Shown piece by piece: positions 50,352 through 62,609 of a stretch of 64,000 nt of DNA. The translations under genes and the position numbers were made by a program. The stretch is from Larus michahellis (lineage: Eukaryota; Chordata; Aves; Charadriiformes; Laridae): NCBI RefSeq assembly GCF_964199755.1, contig NC_133896.1, positions 88,706,215 to 88,770,214 on the forward strand, read 5' to 3'. Below the pieces are notes generated by a model. That model searched no databases and was not told where the DNA came from. It worked only from the letters and a program-made list of their open reading frames with translations. The first letter of the stretch is position 1. Each line of letters begins with the position of its first letter.

Positions 50352-50429
50352 CCTGATTGTAGAGTTTCTGAACATCTTTGATAGTCTGGATGCTGGCTGA
50401 CCTTCTGAAGAGTCCCTCTACGTGTAGTC
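50352..50429 (-). CDS. ARHGAP8: ARHGAP8 exon with the arginine finger
   Basis: A minus-strand exon of 78 nt between TTTTTTTAG and CAG-G/GTAAGC. It encodes (G)[19 protein letters not shown], then QKLYNQ(G). The first Arg of GLFRRSA is at the position of the catalytic arginine finger that RhoGAP proteins insert into the GTPase active site to speed GTP hydrolysis. The catalytic residue is intact. Confidence 0.96.
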
Positions 50430-53400
50430 CTAAAAAAACAATTAATGGAGGTCTCATCTCTAAAAGCTCTCACTCTCTTGTTTTTCTCTACAGGTTCAGT
50501 AGAACACAGAAAAGAGGCAGAAGGTTTGGGAAGAAATCCACTCAATATGCTCTTTTTTAAAAAAAATAAAATCCTTGAGAATAGAACATACAATCAAATA
50601 ATGTTGCAACATCGCCTACAGGACTTTCTTTAACGTGCCTCACAGAAATACTACCATCTTTCCTTAAGCATTTTAGAGTGTCTTGCCAACTATGATTTTT
50701 CTTTAACAGTAGCTTTCAATTGTGCCTAATGACATAGAAGCAGGAGACTTAGATTCACCAGGCTGCTTATGTACCCACTCTCAATGGGCGTATCTGCAAA
50801 CGGAGCCCCAAACCACGCCTGCGAATCTGCTATTCTCTTTTTAAATGCCTTAAACCTTTAGCAAGCTAAAAATGATATTTGCCAAGATGCCCCAAGCTCC
50901 CTCTTCTGTCAGTGGGTGAGACAGATCCTCTAGGCTGGGGAATGTTTGATAGGATCTTTGGATGGAGGAGCCTATTTGTTACCATTGGAGGGATAGTGGC
51001 CTCCCCAGCTTAAAGGCAGTTTTGGGCAGACCACTGCTCCTTTCACCTCTCTCTGGAAGTCAGTGGGACTTAAGACTCTGCCTGCCCGTGGTATTTTGAA
51101 ATACCTGATTCCAGGCTGGAGGCACTTCTGAAATATTTATTATAAATCTCCTGAAGTGTATTGACCTAATTTGCTTTCACATCTTGGACTAACTGAAATC
51201 TGAGTTCAGCTACAGAGGAAAAACTTCAATAAAATGCATCCCATCAAGGACCTAATTTGTGCCACAGCTTTCAAGGTAAGTTATTTATCTGAATTATTAT
51301 GCAAAACAGGATGGGGACAAGAAGTGTTACTTTTCTTGAGACCTGTGGTACTTCTTGCTTTTGAGTTTGGTAAAATCATTGTGTCCCTCTCTCTTTCCTT
51401 CTCTCTGGTTTGTGCTGTTCCTTCCGCCCAGCAGGTAATGCAATTTGGCTCACATGTAGTCTCAACTGGAGATTCCTACTGGAAGCACAGCAATCTAAAA
51501 TATTAACCTATGCTGGTCTGACAAAACATAAAATTGCTGACATTTTGACAGACCACCCACTGACTTGGCAGGACTGCTGCATGTTTTCTTTATGCAAGTG
51601 TGAAAGAGCAGATTGACTTTTTTATTTTTTCCTGCTCATCTTTCAGCAGGTAAATAGCCAGACTGAAATCAAAGTTTGCATATTTCAACTAAAGTACACG
51701 TGCATCTATTTGCATGATCAAGAATCTTTATGGTGTTCTAAAAAAATTTTTAGTCATACATTAATGAAAGATACTCTGTCACTCTTGTAAATTCACCCAG
51801 GTTGCATGCATATTTTACACATGAAAAACTAGTAAACTAATACGAAATTCCTTAATGAACCCATTCCTCACAGAACAGCATTTTGTATTGTTCACACAAA
51901 TTTAGATCAGTATACTAAAAGAACTGATAATGTACTACTGAAGTAAATTTTCACAGACGTGTTTTAGAGACTTTTGCAAAGAACTCCAAGTTCTACTTAA
52001 TTCTAGATTTAGAGGCTCCTTCCAAGTTACTTCCTAAGCATTTATGCCCTTGCTTTTTAAATTACAGGTTGAGTATTAAAACTTCAGCCCATGCACTCAG
52101 TTCTGGAAGGAGCGTATCTCAAACTACAATATATAAGAAGGACATGTGTGTTTACTAAAGGAACCAAACGGACAATAATTATGAGCTATTTGACCACTTG
52201 CTTTATTCCCGATCAGATCATGTTTCAGTGGAATAAAGTTACGGCAAATGACATCACTGCAGTAAAACGGTTCCATTAGATTTACAGCACAGCCTGTCTA
52301 AAGACATGGTTTTGGAAGTGGCAGCTGTGAACAGCTAGCTCATCAAGGCATTGCCCTCAGCAAATAAGAAATACAATAATTTCCTGAGAGTTTGTAGAAT
52401 TTTATGCTGGCTGTCAGTGGACTGGAGGATTTCTGTAGAAAAAAATCTTTCAGAAAACAGACATCATAAACGCTTGCAATTCGGTTTGCAGGAATTGGTT
52501 TAATAGTTAATACTTTAATCTGATGTGAATCTCACCGTATAAACTACAATGTAATAAATATCAATTTTTAACATGTTTATGCCTTTATTGGCTAAGCTTT
52601 CAAGTGTCTAATTAAAGACATTAATCTGTAGCATAGACAGCAGCTGTACTTGTCTGGCCCTGCATCCCGTCAATGTTGCTGTAATGGCACATAACACTAA
52701 GCTCTTGCTGGATATGGTGTTTTTTTGAGGGGGAAAACCAACTTTTATCCTCATCTGCAGAAATCTGGGATATGAGTGACATCCATTCTTCATCCAGAAT
52801 TCATTTTCCAGGTCAGCTGAAACAGTATCAATATACAGCAATTTGTTTGATCACAGGTGGCAACCAGCCAACTACCTTCTTACATTTGTGGGCAACCTGT
52901 CCAAATGACATGACACTAATTAAATGTAGGTTAGTGCAATTCTTAGGAAGAAAGAAAAAGCTATATTCTCCTTCTAAAGTAAGAGAACCCCAACAGCAAA
53001 AGAACCACATCTTTTTTGCATAAATATAATATATATAATAGCAATTTTTAAATAAAGCACGGGTCATAACTTTGGCCTATTGGTAAACAGAAAGATGAAT
53101 CAATGGGAATTATGCTATTGAAGGGGGAAAACAATGAGCCTGGGTACAAAGACAGCCCTTTTGCAATATATTTTTCTGACTTCTGTGATGTATATGAACT
53201 GAGCAGGACACTTTTTTAGAAGTCTGTAAGTCTATTAATTGCTCTCAGTGCCTTCTGTGTTTAGGCAGGGCAGGGGAAAGCCGCCTGAACACATGATTTG
53301 AACAATGGTGTTTCCCATGTCACGTAACCTGAACAGCATAGGCATATGCCCCCATCTAGGGTCTCATAAGGGATGGGAAGGAGGAAAAGGACCTGAAGCC

Positions 53401-56400
53401 TCTCCTTCGTTATTCCACTGTGATGGAATACATGGCCTTATACACAATCAGGAAATACTTTCTCCAAACCTATCTCTTCCATTTCAGACACTAGGGGGAA
53501 AAAACCACCAGTTCTTGGAACTACCATAATTAAGCTAACACATGGTGCCCACACTAAAATAAAATTAATCGCTGTATCTTCTTTTTGCAGACAAAATACA
53601 TGACAGAGTAACCAGAGTTATGGGATAAGGAAACAAAATGGCCTGAAGACAATCCTGGTCATTGCAGCTCAAAGAATTCATTTTTTGTCCTTTTAAGAAA
53701 ATAATTTTGAAGTAGCCTAATTAATTCCTGTTAACAGTGTTCTTCAATCAAATCCCATTTACAGCATGACTCATGTCAGCTGCCTCTTTAAAGAGAAATA
53801 TATTTTTTTTGTGTCCATGTTGAGCTATTTTGACATTAATAGTGTGGGTAACCCAGTCCATAGAAAATACCAACGCTGGAGCAGCAGTGCTTACCGGAAC
53901 ACTGCTAGGGGATGACTGACATGAGCAGCTAGCCTGGGCTTTCCAGTTCTGATAAACACGCAGCTGCACGTCACTCACATATTTTAGCAACGCTGCAGAG
54001 CCTCTGTTGAGATAACTCATCAGAAGCTGCTCCCTGCCCCACACCAAAAAAATAGAGATAGATACAGACAGGTACAGAGATCAGTGGAATTTTGCTACCC
54101 TGCACTAAGCTCTCCAGACCAAAAAGAGCAAAATTTTGTTTTAAATATTAAGTGATATACAGAAAAAACGTAGTGAAGTGACTAGTGAAGGAGCCATCTG
54201 TATTCAATGAAAAGTGATTCTGCGATTGAGAACTTAACCGAGTAATTATTTAAATGTCAGTAATCATAAATGAAAACAGGCAGGCACTTCATTCCACATT
54301 GAAATAAGATGGCTTTTACCACAGTAGACAAAATTTCACAGTGCAATGACACAACTGTGTCACACTCCGAATTAATAAACTGTTGCTAAAAATACTTAAC
54401 CTCCTTCTACCCCCCCCGATCAGTTGTCCCACTGGAAAGACACAGAAAATCAAAACTGATAAAGATAAATTAAAGCAACACATGCTGTCACATTGCTGCA
54501 AACTTGTCAAAGAGAGAGAGATGAGAAAATTACATTCTTTTTCTTTCAATCATCCTTGATTTGAGGGTTGCTGGCATCAAAAACCTTTGTTAATTTGTCT
54601 GCTTTCAGAAGAGAAATAGCAAAGAGTGAGCATCTGAATTCCTTCTGTCCCAAATTGAGTTTGGAAATGTTTCTTTTGGCTGGGGTCCTGCCAAGTCTCA
54701 GGAAGTGTCCAGCCTGATTTGGAAGCGGTTTTCATTCTCATTAATACAACTGATTTAGACATCTTCTTGCAGATTACCTAATTCTAGTAAGATTCTTTTT
54801 TTTAAAAAATTAGAACTAATTTATTTCTAATATGTGGGCTGATGAGTTTATAGCATATTTCAATTGTCCATCTTCAGTGTAACACCTTAAATGCCCAAAG
54901 TAGTAGCAACTGTGCATTTTTATGCTTAAGACGAATGCGAAATTTATTTTTTTTAAAGCTAGAATACAGTACAAGTTTGAGGAGGAGACTGCACAGCCTT
55001 CCTTTCCCTTGTACTCTGTGCAATGAATATTGAACGAGTGAGCATGATGTCTGCAGTTTGTAAAGATCATTTGCACTGCAAAACGGTGCACAGCAGCTCA
55101 AGGGCAGAGGGGAAGAGAAGGGACAGTTCCAGCCCTACCGAAAGGCTAAGCAGTAGCAGCAGCAAGGGCGTAGAACTGTGCATCCTCCACAGAACGCACA
55201 GCGTATTTGTGTCCTTGCGGTTTTGAATGGCACAGTCTCTAGCCTTTGGATTTATGAATGAATATTCTCAGTTTACACTTGGCACCTCTGAACATAATTT
55301 ATTTGCAATGCCTGAGCACCAAAAACACAAACTGTGCTTATTACAAGGTTCATTTTTATTTGATGGCACAAGAACCAGTCTTGGGATTTATCTCATCTCC
55401 ATGAACCCTAGGTAAAAACACTCACACGAAGACAAAAGAGCCAAGAACTCAGAAATGTTTATATGGCCAATGTCAAGCTTTCTCAGTGTTGCATTTTTAA
55501 AAGATATTTGATTGATCACAAGAAGTGGAGGCCAGGAGGCAAACTCACTAAGCTGCAGCAATCCAAACATATTCGGAATGCATAACCATCCATCTCCACC
55601 CATTCTGACTATCACCACCAGGATGTATTCATTCACATTAAAAAATGGAACCAAAACTTTCTCCATCAGCAAGATTTGTTGTGCTTCATGGAAAGGATGA
55701 GAAGGAAAGATTAATCACTGTTTACCACTGCTTCTGCTATTGAACAGATAAAGGACAGCTTTAGTTGTCACTATAATCATACCATAGGACATTTATTACT
55801 TTATCATTAAACTTCTATAGCACGGTTATTACCATTTCATTTAGAAGTCTTGGTCATCACCCAGGACTCTCCTGTGGTACCACAAGACAACATCGAACAA
55901 AAACTTTGTTCTGCAAAGCTCTTCCAGTCAACAAAAGAGATGAGGTAGGACAGAAAGACTCAGCAATGGGGCTAGTGCGAGATAATGTTCCTATAGGGGA
56001 CAGTTATCTTTTCTGCTTTATAATTCTGTAGTGTGATTCCTTCACTGTGAGTTTATTGTTCCATCATTTCTGAGCTGCTGCTGATCTTACATGGTCTCTT
56101 TAGTAATCAGTGCTCTATGCAATTTTTTTGTTGCTGTTCCCTTATTTGGCCATTCCTGGCAACGCAAATATTATCAAATTTGGGGAATTTTAGTAATAAT
56201 ACCAGCAGGCTAGCTTTGGTTTTAAATTATTTAAAATATGGACAAATGTGTAACTTATCCCTCTGAGGATACTCTCTAAAACATAAAATACATTAAAAAT
56301 AATTACCCTACCTATGTATTTGAAATTGGTATTTTGCATAAGACCAGTACAAACGACAGCGTATTAATATTTGAGATAGGCTTGAGGAACACTCCTGCTC

Positions 56401-56681
56401 TTTGTAACCCGACATCTGTGTGCAGGTCTGAACAGTACAGTTTATATCCACCTTTATAATGAATCAAATACAAGTTCCCTTAAAAGCTGTTTTCTGACCC
56501 CCCGTTGTTGGGGGGTTTGCAAACAAAATATGGATTTTGCCATGCAGTTTTATTTTTAATGTATATCTGTTAGTACACTCGAAGTGTGGGTCAGAGTTTA
56601 AAAACTAAGAGACCACGGTGAATTCCACCAACATTGACCTAAACAAACACCAAAACCACCAGGCACATACCACATAGCTTT

Positions 56682-56729
56682 TAATTTATCACGATACCTT
56701 ATATCTAATTTATCACGATATCTTATATC
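56682..56729. repeat. 24-bp direct tandem repeat, two copies
   Basis: Two adjacent 24-bp units beginning TAATTTATCACGATA and ending TTATATC, differing at one base (ACC against ATC). It is a minor local duplication. Confidence 0.95.
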
Positions 56730-57397
56730 CAGTCTGTAACCTGCTTTTCTAGAAAAAAAGACATGTAAGTAAAAGACATGAAAAGGAACTTCTGCTGTGA
56801 CATCTTAGTAGGGTTTAAAAACAGAAATGTATTTCTGAATCCTCAAGCCTACAACAGATAAAACTGCCTCAGAGGCTGGGCAGCTCTGAAGGCCCAGCTG
56901 AGCATTATGGAAGCCATAGACACAAAGATGCATCCTCCATAGCACGGCATTACTTATATCCCTGGTTACCAAAACAGTTGGTTAGAAGTGACAGTCCCCA
57001 TTTACATTCTCACTTCAGCACAAAATAGGTTGCTGAGGACACGCGGGGACATATTAACCAGAGAATGAAAATTACTACCCTGTGGCATAAGTTGGGCTTC
57101 TTGGAGAAAAGGGCCTGTGAGCAAAGCATCAAGATCATTACCGCCGAAGGAATGACAGCAGGTAGAAACACTTATGAATTGTTCTGACAAGAGAGTGAAT
57201 ATTTAATTGTGCTCGGTAATTTCTCGCAGCATAGCAGAGATAAGGTAGTACACAAAAAAAAGGTCTTCTTTAGTGCAAGTGCAAGTCAAGCCTTGCATTT
57301 ATAGACTAGGCAGATGAGCATGTTGTGGTTTTGAGGCTAAGCATAGAAAAAAATGTCCTCTGGTTTGCTGGTCACTATGAAGATGTGAAGTTTGCAA

Positions 57398-57678
57398 GGG
57401 CACGTAGCGATACGACGAGGGGCAATGGCTTTAAACTAGAGCAGGGTGGGTTTAGATTAGGCATTAGGAAGAAGTCCTTTATGATGACGGTGGTGAGACA
57501 CTGGAACCTGTTGCCCAGAGAGGTGGTGGAGGCCCTGTCCCTGGAGACATTCAAGGCCAGGCTTGATGAGGGTCTGAGCAACCTGATCTAGTTGAAGATG
57601 TCCCTGCTTACTGCAGGGGGCTTGGACTAGATGACCTTTAAAGGTCCCTTCCAACCCAACAGATTCGATGATTCTATG
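57398..57678 (+). mobile_element. CR1 LINE 3' end in ARHGAP8 intron
   Basis: A plus-strand, 5'-truncated CR1, antisense to ARHGAP8. It shows GGGTTTAGATTAGGCATTAG, the frame segment RHWNLLPREVVEALSLETF and FKARLDEGL, then AAAGGTCCCTTCCAACCCAA and the GATTCGATGATTCTATG tail. The frame is open up to the element's own stop at 57589-57591, but the element is far too short to be active. Confidence 0.93.
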
Positions 57679-58259
57679 TATTCACAAGTGTGCTACGTTA
57701 AACCTATCCTTCCTCTTTGGTCTAAATCATCAGTTGTGTTCAGGATCATACTGATACCTTGCTTCTGAAATTAAGAGCACTTCTCTAGTTCGGTCCAGAA
57801 GATGAACTCTGAGGCTTAGTCTTAACGAGCTGATGATTTTCTTAGATACTCAGAACTTATTTTAGGAAACAATTCTTCCCTGTGAAGGTCAGCAGAACTG
57901 AAATTAAGCATTTGTAAAATCCATTATTAAAAACTTTTAAGAACATTTTTCACTCTAAAGTGGAGCTAGAATGAAGGTGGTGAGATGCTTACTTTCTCAC
58001 TCTTTGTTGAAAAAATAACCTGAAAACTATTACAGAAATTAAGAAACTTAGTTTATTGTGTTAATTGTAACATTGTCTGAGGCATCAGCCATAACAGTTC
58101 TCATTTATATAATGCAAACAGATGTAGAGGAATCTCTGCTTACGGTAGATTCCTTAGTCTGTGTTAAGGTGACTTACTAACCGGATCCAGTGAGAGTCAT
58201 CTTGCTTAGAAACAGCTATCTAAATATGCAGTCAGATAAATATACAAGGAAGAAACCCG

Positions 58260-58810
58260 CACTCACTGTCATAATGTTAATTTGGCTGTTGGGAATGAGG
58301 ACATGCTTGCTGCTGTCAGAGACCACTCACGTACAAGAAGGGGAGTTTTGGCTCATTTGTACAGATGAGGATGCTTCCACACTGGGGAGAACACTTCTGC
58401 AAACAGTGTTATCTGAAACCAAGGCAGAAAATTTAAACATCAAGGAGGAAAAATGTGACATGAAGCAATCTGTCAAAGGGACTGGAGACATTAAGATGAA
58501 AAAGGATGGGTGAACTTTAGAGGCTGAAAGTTTACTTAATTTGGTGGCATATTATTGCAGGCTGGTGCCTAGTTTGAATACCACCACAGCTCCTGCATCA
58601 CATCTGTTCAGGAAATAAGAGCCTGACCAGCACAGAATGGACTTAACAGACGTCAGAGGGTCTCTGATGTTTCAAGAAATCTTAAACCTGTTGATGAAGT
58701 GTGACTTTGCAGAAGCTTTTGTGATCTAAGCCAGAGTTTCAGAAACTGATTTCAGGTACATAGATGTGAAAATGTAGCAATGGGAAGAAAGAGTGGAAAT
58801 ACTGCACCTA
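58260..58810 (+). mobile_element. Decayed Ty3/gypsy-type reverse transcriptase relic
   Basis: One plus-strand frame (58190-58513 continuing past stops to about 58810) aligns by eye with the fingers/palm/thumb to tether part of Ty3/gypsy RT. Near 58290 a GMR motif resembles PFG-x-R-NAP. VLSETKAENLNIKEEKC followed by SVK..G corresponds to the VL-RL--A-L-I--EKC-F...V-YLGH block. LLNLVAYYCRLVPSLNT followed by APASHLFRK corresponds to FLGL--YYRRF-P-LS--APL--L-RK. A frame -1 piece just upstream (SFVQMRMLPHWGEH) fits the degenerate YxDD and WEEH region. About 15 residues between KDG and the FLGL-like motif are deleted. In-frame stops at 58511, 58615, 58726 and 58774 show it is dead. Confidence 0.7.
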
Positions 58811-60689
58811 AGGTGAAAAACAAAACCCACTCCCTGCTAATTCTGCAGGGCTGGGAACTATGCCAAAATCAATAGGGTAATGACAGTGAATTTTTGTCAC
58901 TTCCGGAAGATGAACTGAAGCTCTCACTGTGCTCACGGCTGCGTCTGGAGTGCAAAGAACGCTGCCAGTCAGCCTCCCGGGGCTGTCAGCACAGGAACTG
59001 ACACTCGCTGAAGCTGATGGCAGAATTGAGATATTCCCAATTTAGAGAAAGAGTTAAAATCATAGCAGACAGCAGGTACAACAGATACCTGCACACTTAT
59101 AATCAAGTGCAAAAAAATGCATGTCTATCACCTACTGCTTAACAGCCTTGGCATGGCAGGTACTTGGCTTTCAGGCATCAGCTGGCTGAGAATGTCAGAA
59201 AACACTCTACCTGACAAGTCGTCTCTCCTTCAAAATCCGGTTTACGGAGATCGCCTCATGATAGGGATTATGACAGCTCTGAGCAAACCCGGGCTTGGTT
59301 GGAAAATATCAACGTTGACAGAGCCCATGCCCTTCCTTCCTGGGGACACAGAAGGACAGAGAGCTGGGGAAAAAATGAGATAGTCCAGCTAGCAAGTGCA
59401 TGGGCTGGACTACGTATTGGTGGCCAGCATTACCATGCCACAGACTTGCGTAGATGCACAAAGTAGGACAAGGGCTTTGTTCGGAAGTATCATCACATTT
59501 CCTCAGAGACTATCCTTTACAAACTGTGCTGATACAGCACTGAACAGACGAATATTTAGCCAAAAAAAGACTAAGTTTGGAGAAAACCCAAGGATAATTA
59601 CTGCTTTCAGAATAACAAACATTTCAACTAGGAGAAATTCTGCAATGACAAAGTTGAGCCAACCCTTTCTTTTGTCACAATCATGAGAGCTAAAACTTGC
59701 TATTTTTTCCCCGTACTGCGCAGTTAGTGTTGCTGCTTCAGAAAACTGCGGGTATCTGAGCTGGACTCAGCAATTGTTGAGAGAGAAGAATATGGGACTG
59801 GTGCAATAGTGATGAGAGAAAACACACAGAAAGAACAAAAGCAAGACAGGGAGGCGGTTTTGTGTCAGATCAGTGCAAGAATTACTAGTTACTGGGCACT
59901 AGCACAATATAAGCATGGCCATAAACCTCCTATTTCTTTAAAATCATTAAATAGGCCCAAGGAAGTGCCAGATATGCAAAGCCTTCCTCCCAAGCACAGC
60001 CAAAAGTTTAAATCAATTAACATTTTAGAGACTAAATTTTCACTCAATTTCTAAATAATAACAGCTGTACAAAGTAATGATGTTAGTGCACATTCATCCT
60101 CATTTTAGCTCACAACTCCTGTGATTAGTGAGGAAGAGGTATTTGCCTGTTAAGGTAATCTAAATATATGTAAGGATGATTGTTTCGTAACAATTTAAAA
60201 GACGAAAAAGTCTGTCTTTCATCTGCAGATGGGGCATGCACTGATACACTACACAAGCTCTAATTATCCACTTACAATTATAATTACAGGGATTGTTTCA
60301 AGCTGCCAGTCACTTGCCTTCAACATTCTTAGTAGTGAACTATTCACATTCCCTGGATCCAACCATAATATTTTATACAAGCTACACCTGCGAAGTTTTC
60401 ATCATTAGCACCAGTCTGGAAATAGCACACATGAACAGCTTTATGGGCTTGCGTGGAAATCCTGAATTTGGACCAAGAGGCCTTCAATAAAGTCTATTAG
60501 GAACTCTTCATCTACTGCAGATCAGTAGATACCTTTAATGGCAGAACTGGCCCCGCTCCAGTACTTGGCCTTGGCTGCTGCAGGTATTTTGAAGATAAAT
60601 CAGCAATTTCAAGAGGCGAGAAGCTAGCTGTTCTGTACACAAGCATCCCTACAGATGCTATGCTCCACTGCTTGCAAACTGTAAGCAGG

Positions 60690-60707
60690 TATCCACTGCA
60701 GTGGATA
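60690..60707. repeat. Perfect 18-bp palindrome
   Basis: TATCCACTGCAGTGGATA is its own reverse complement. It may be chance in an intron of this size. No factor site is proposed. Confidence 0.9.
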
Positions 60708-61552
60708 TCCCTCTCATTCTACTATGCATATCATTAATCAGCTTCATTCAAGGTATGAAGCCCAAAGAAAAATAAAATGGGCAGTTTTTCATGTTGTTAT
60801 TTACCATGGGGGAAGCTAAAATATGAAGGAGCATAGCCTGGCATGAAGTGTCTAGTCTGCCTTAATTTAAATCAGCGTGATCTTGCACTGATTTAAATGA
60901 AGCCATGATTTCTCTTGAGAATCGGCAATAAAGCTGAGAAGCAACATTTTTCTTGCCCCGCCCCCCTTGTCTTTGCAAATGTGAAGCCTATTCTGTACAA
61001 GTTTTTTAAAAGTTTGAAATTTCTCACTGAGGGTTCAAGTAAACTCAAAATCGGACCAAACCCTAGTGGCAACAGTTAAAAAGAACAGAGATCAATGATG
61101 CATACTATTTGAATACTGAAAGCAAAATTTACCTTGTTCAGAATGACAGCTCAAGGCTGCAAATTAAGAACTGGGAATATTGTGGGATGTAGGTTGTGGG
61201 TGACTCTGTCTACAGAAGAATATAATTTAGTCAAAATTTATATTTTATATTATTTGTGCGCTGTCAACACGAATAGTTCTTTAAATGAGGAAACTGTCAT
61301 GTAAAACTCATTTAGCAGCAACATAGAGATCTGAGTCTGGTTTCTGTTTAACAAAATTCATTTAACAAAATCCATGCTGATCCTCAAAATTTGTTCAAAT
61401 ATTAACCAAACTTAACGGTATGTTAAATGCCAATGCTGTTTCCTTTTAAAAAAAAAAATAAATAACTGAACCAAACACATTCTGATTTTCTTCACTTGCC
61501 TGTTATTGACACACCTATTAAAAATTCACACCCTTCTTTCAGAGATCTTAGG

Positions 61553-61731
61553 AATCATTCCCAGTTCTGCCACTGTGTAATGTTGTGCCAGTCACATAAC
61601 TGTGTTATGCTCTGTTTCTGTTCTGTCACCTGTAAAATAAATGTACCTAGACTATAGATTTAGTACTTTAAGATTTAGCAAACATTTGTGAAACTCTGAG
61701 GTCTTGGAGCACAAAGGGCTATGGAAATGTT
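61553..61731 (+). mobile_element. MIR-like (CORE) SINE remnant with LINE-type tail
   Basis: The order of motifs is that of a MIR element: TTCCCAGTTCTGCCACTGTG, TTGTGCCAGTCACATAACTG, CTCTGTTTCTGTTCTGTCAC, CTGTAAAATAAATGTACCTA, then ACATTTGTGAAACTCTGAGG with GGAGCACAAAGGGCTATGGA (compare the TGTAAAGC-CTTTGAGATC and GGCGCTATATAAATG tail). It is diverged, 5'-truncated and antisense to ARHGAP8. Confidence 0.7.
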
Positions 61732-62535
61732 GCTGCGATTGCCTTAAAAACCAGGGATCAAAACATAAAATCACATTACACTGTGAAAAGGAATTTCAAG
61801 ACTGCAGCCTTATCTCTGACTTTGTCCCTGCACACGCCTCTGTCCCTATGTAGGGAATACAGTGCACTTACCCTGCAGATAGCACCTGATATTTGGTCCT
61901 TTATGTTGGTCAGCCATGCACTGGGGAGCTCAGTGGTAGAGCCAGCAGTTCAGAGTTTACCCTCTCTTTGCCCTGTACATGAAGGCAATATAGGCAACTC
62001 AGAGTTGGACGCTCCCACTTTAAATATGGGTCTCTAATGTGTATCTCTATATAACATAACTACAGATATGAACTGCAGACAAAGAGTCTGTAAATGCCAG
62101 CAAAAATATTTTGTGAAGGGAGGACTTCAGGCTTACTCCTGCAAAACACATTTTTTCCAATGAGTTTTTATAGTCACTGGTTCTATAAAAACAGAACTTC
62201 TCATTGATTCTTAGCGGGAGTTCTACTTAAAACCAACAATATGATACAGGCTGAAGATGTGTATTTCAAGACATCATCTCTCATTTGGTATTCCCTAATC
62301 AAATCCCAAGGGAAAAAAGTTTTTGGTTTCTTTCATGTTGGGACAATAATCTGATAATAAGTATTCCCTAACCAGCAAAGCTCTCAAGGCAGTGCCCAAC
62401 TGCCACTGAAGTTTTCAGGATTTAAACACATCCTGTGTAGCTGTTAACTTTGCTGAATCAGGCACTGAGCATTATATAGTTTCACACTATCATCCTTGTT
62501 CTGAAAGACACATCCTCTTTTGACACAAAACTCAC

Positions 62536-62609
62536 CTTTTCTTTTTAGGTAGGATACAGTTTCCTTCATTACTGGGGGGATTAGTTCGCCTTTATTTTTG
62601 TCCTTGATA
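62536..62609 (-). CDS. ARHGAP8: ARHGAP8 exon, start of the RhoGAP domain
   Basis: A minus-strand exon of 74 nt between CCCTTAACAG and AAA-G/GTGAGT-like. It encodes IKDKNKGELIPPVMKETVSY, then LKRK(G), the N-terminal helix of the RhoGAP domain (family pattern GELIPPV---TV-YL). The next exon completes the Gly codon and continues LHVEGLFRR. The preceding exon (FGVSLQ-like) was not found before 64000 and probably lies beyond the window, as do the BCH/CRAL-TRIO-like N-terminal domain and proline-rich segment known for this family. ARHGAP8 is a cytoplasmic Rho-family GTPase-activating protein. Confidence 0.93.

Larger units (their letters stand above)
50430..62535 (-). other. ARHGAP8: ARHGAP8 large intron
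   Basis: A 12.1-kb intron from GTGAG (62531-62535) to TTTTTTTAG. The exons on either side are adjacent in the protein, so no exon is missing. It contains a 24-bp tandem repeat (56.7 kb), a CR1 3' end (57.4 kb), a gypsy RT relic (58.3-58.8 kb), an 18-bp palindrome (60.69 kb) and a MIR-like SINE (61.6 kb). The first three and the SINE are antisense or unoriented relative to the gene. Confidence 0.8.

Noticed and set aside
57002..57190. Short minus-strand frame in the large ARHGAP8 intron considered as an extra exon
   Set aside because: The exons at 62536 and 50352 join perfectly in protein and phase, and this frame has no RhoGAP similarity or consensus splice sites.
61920..61985. tRNA-like A-box (GGGGAGCTCAGTGGTAGAGC)
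   Set aside because: No matching B-box (GGTTCRANTCC) and no cloverleaf fold at the right distance. At most a fragment of a tRNA-derived SINE.
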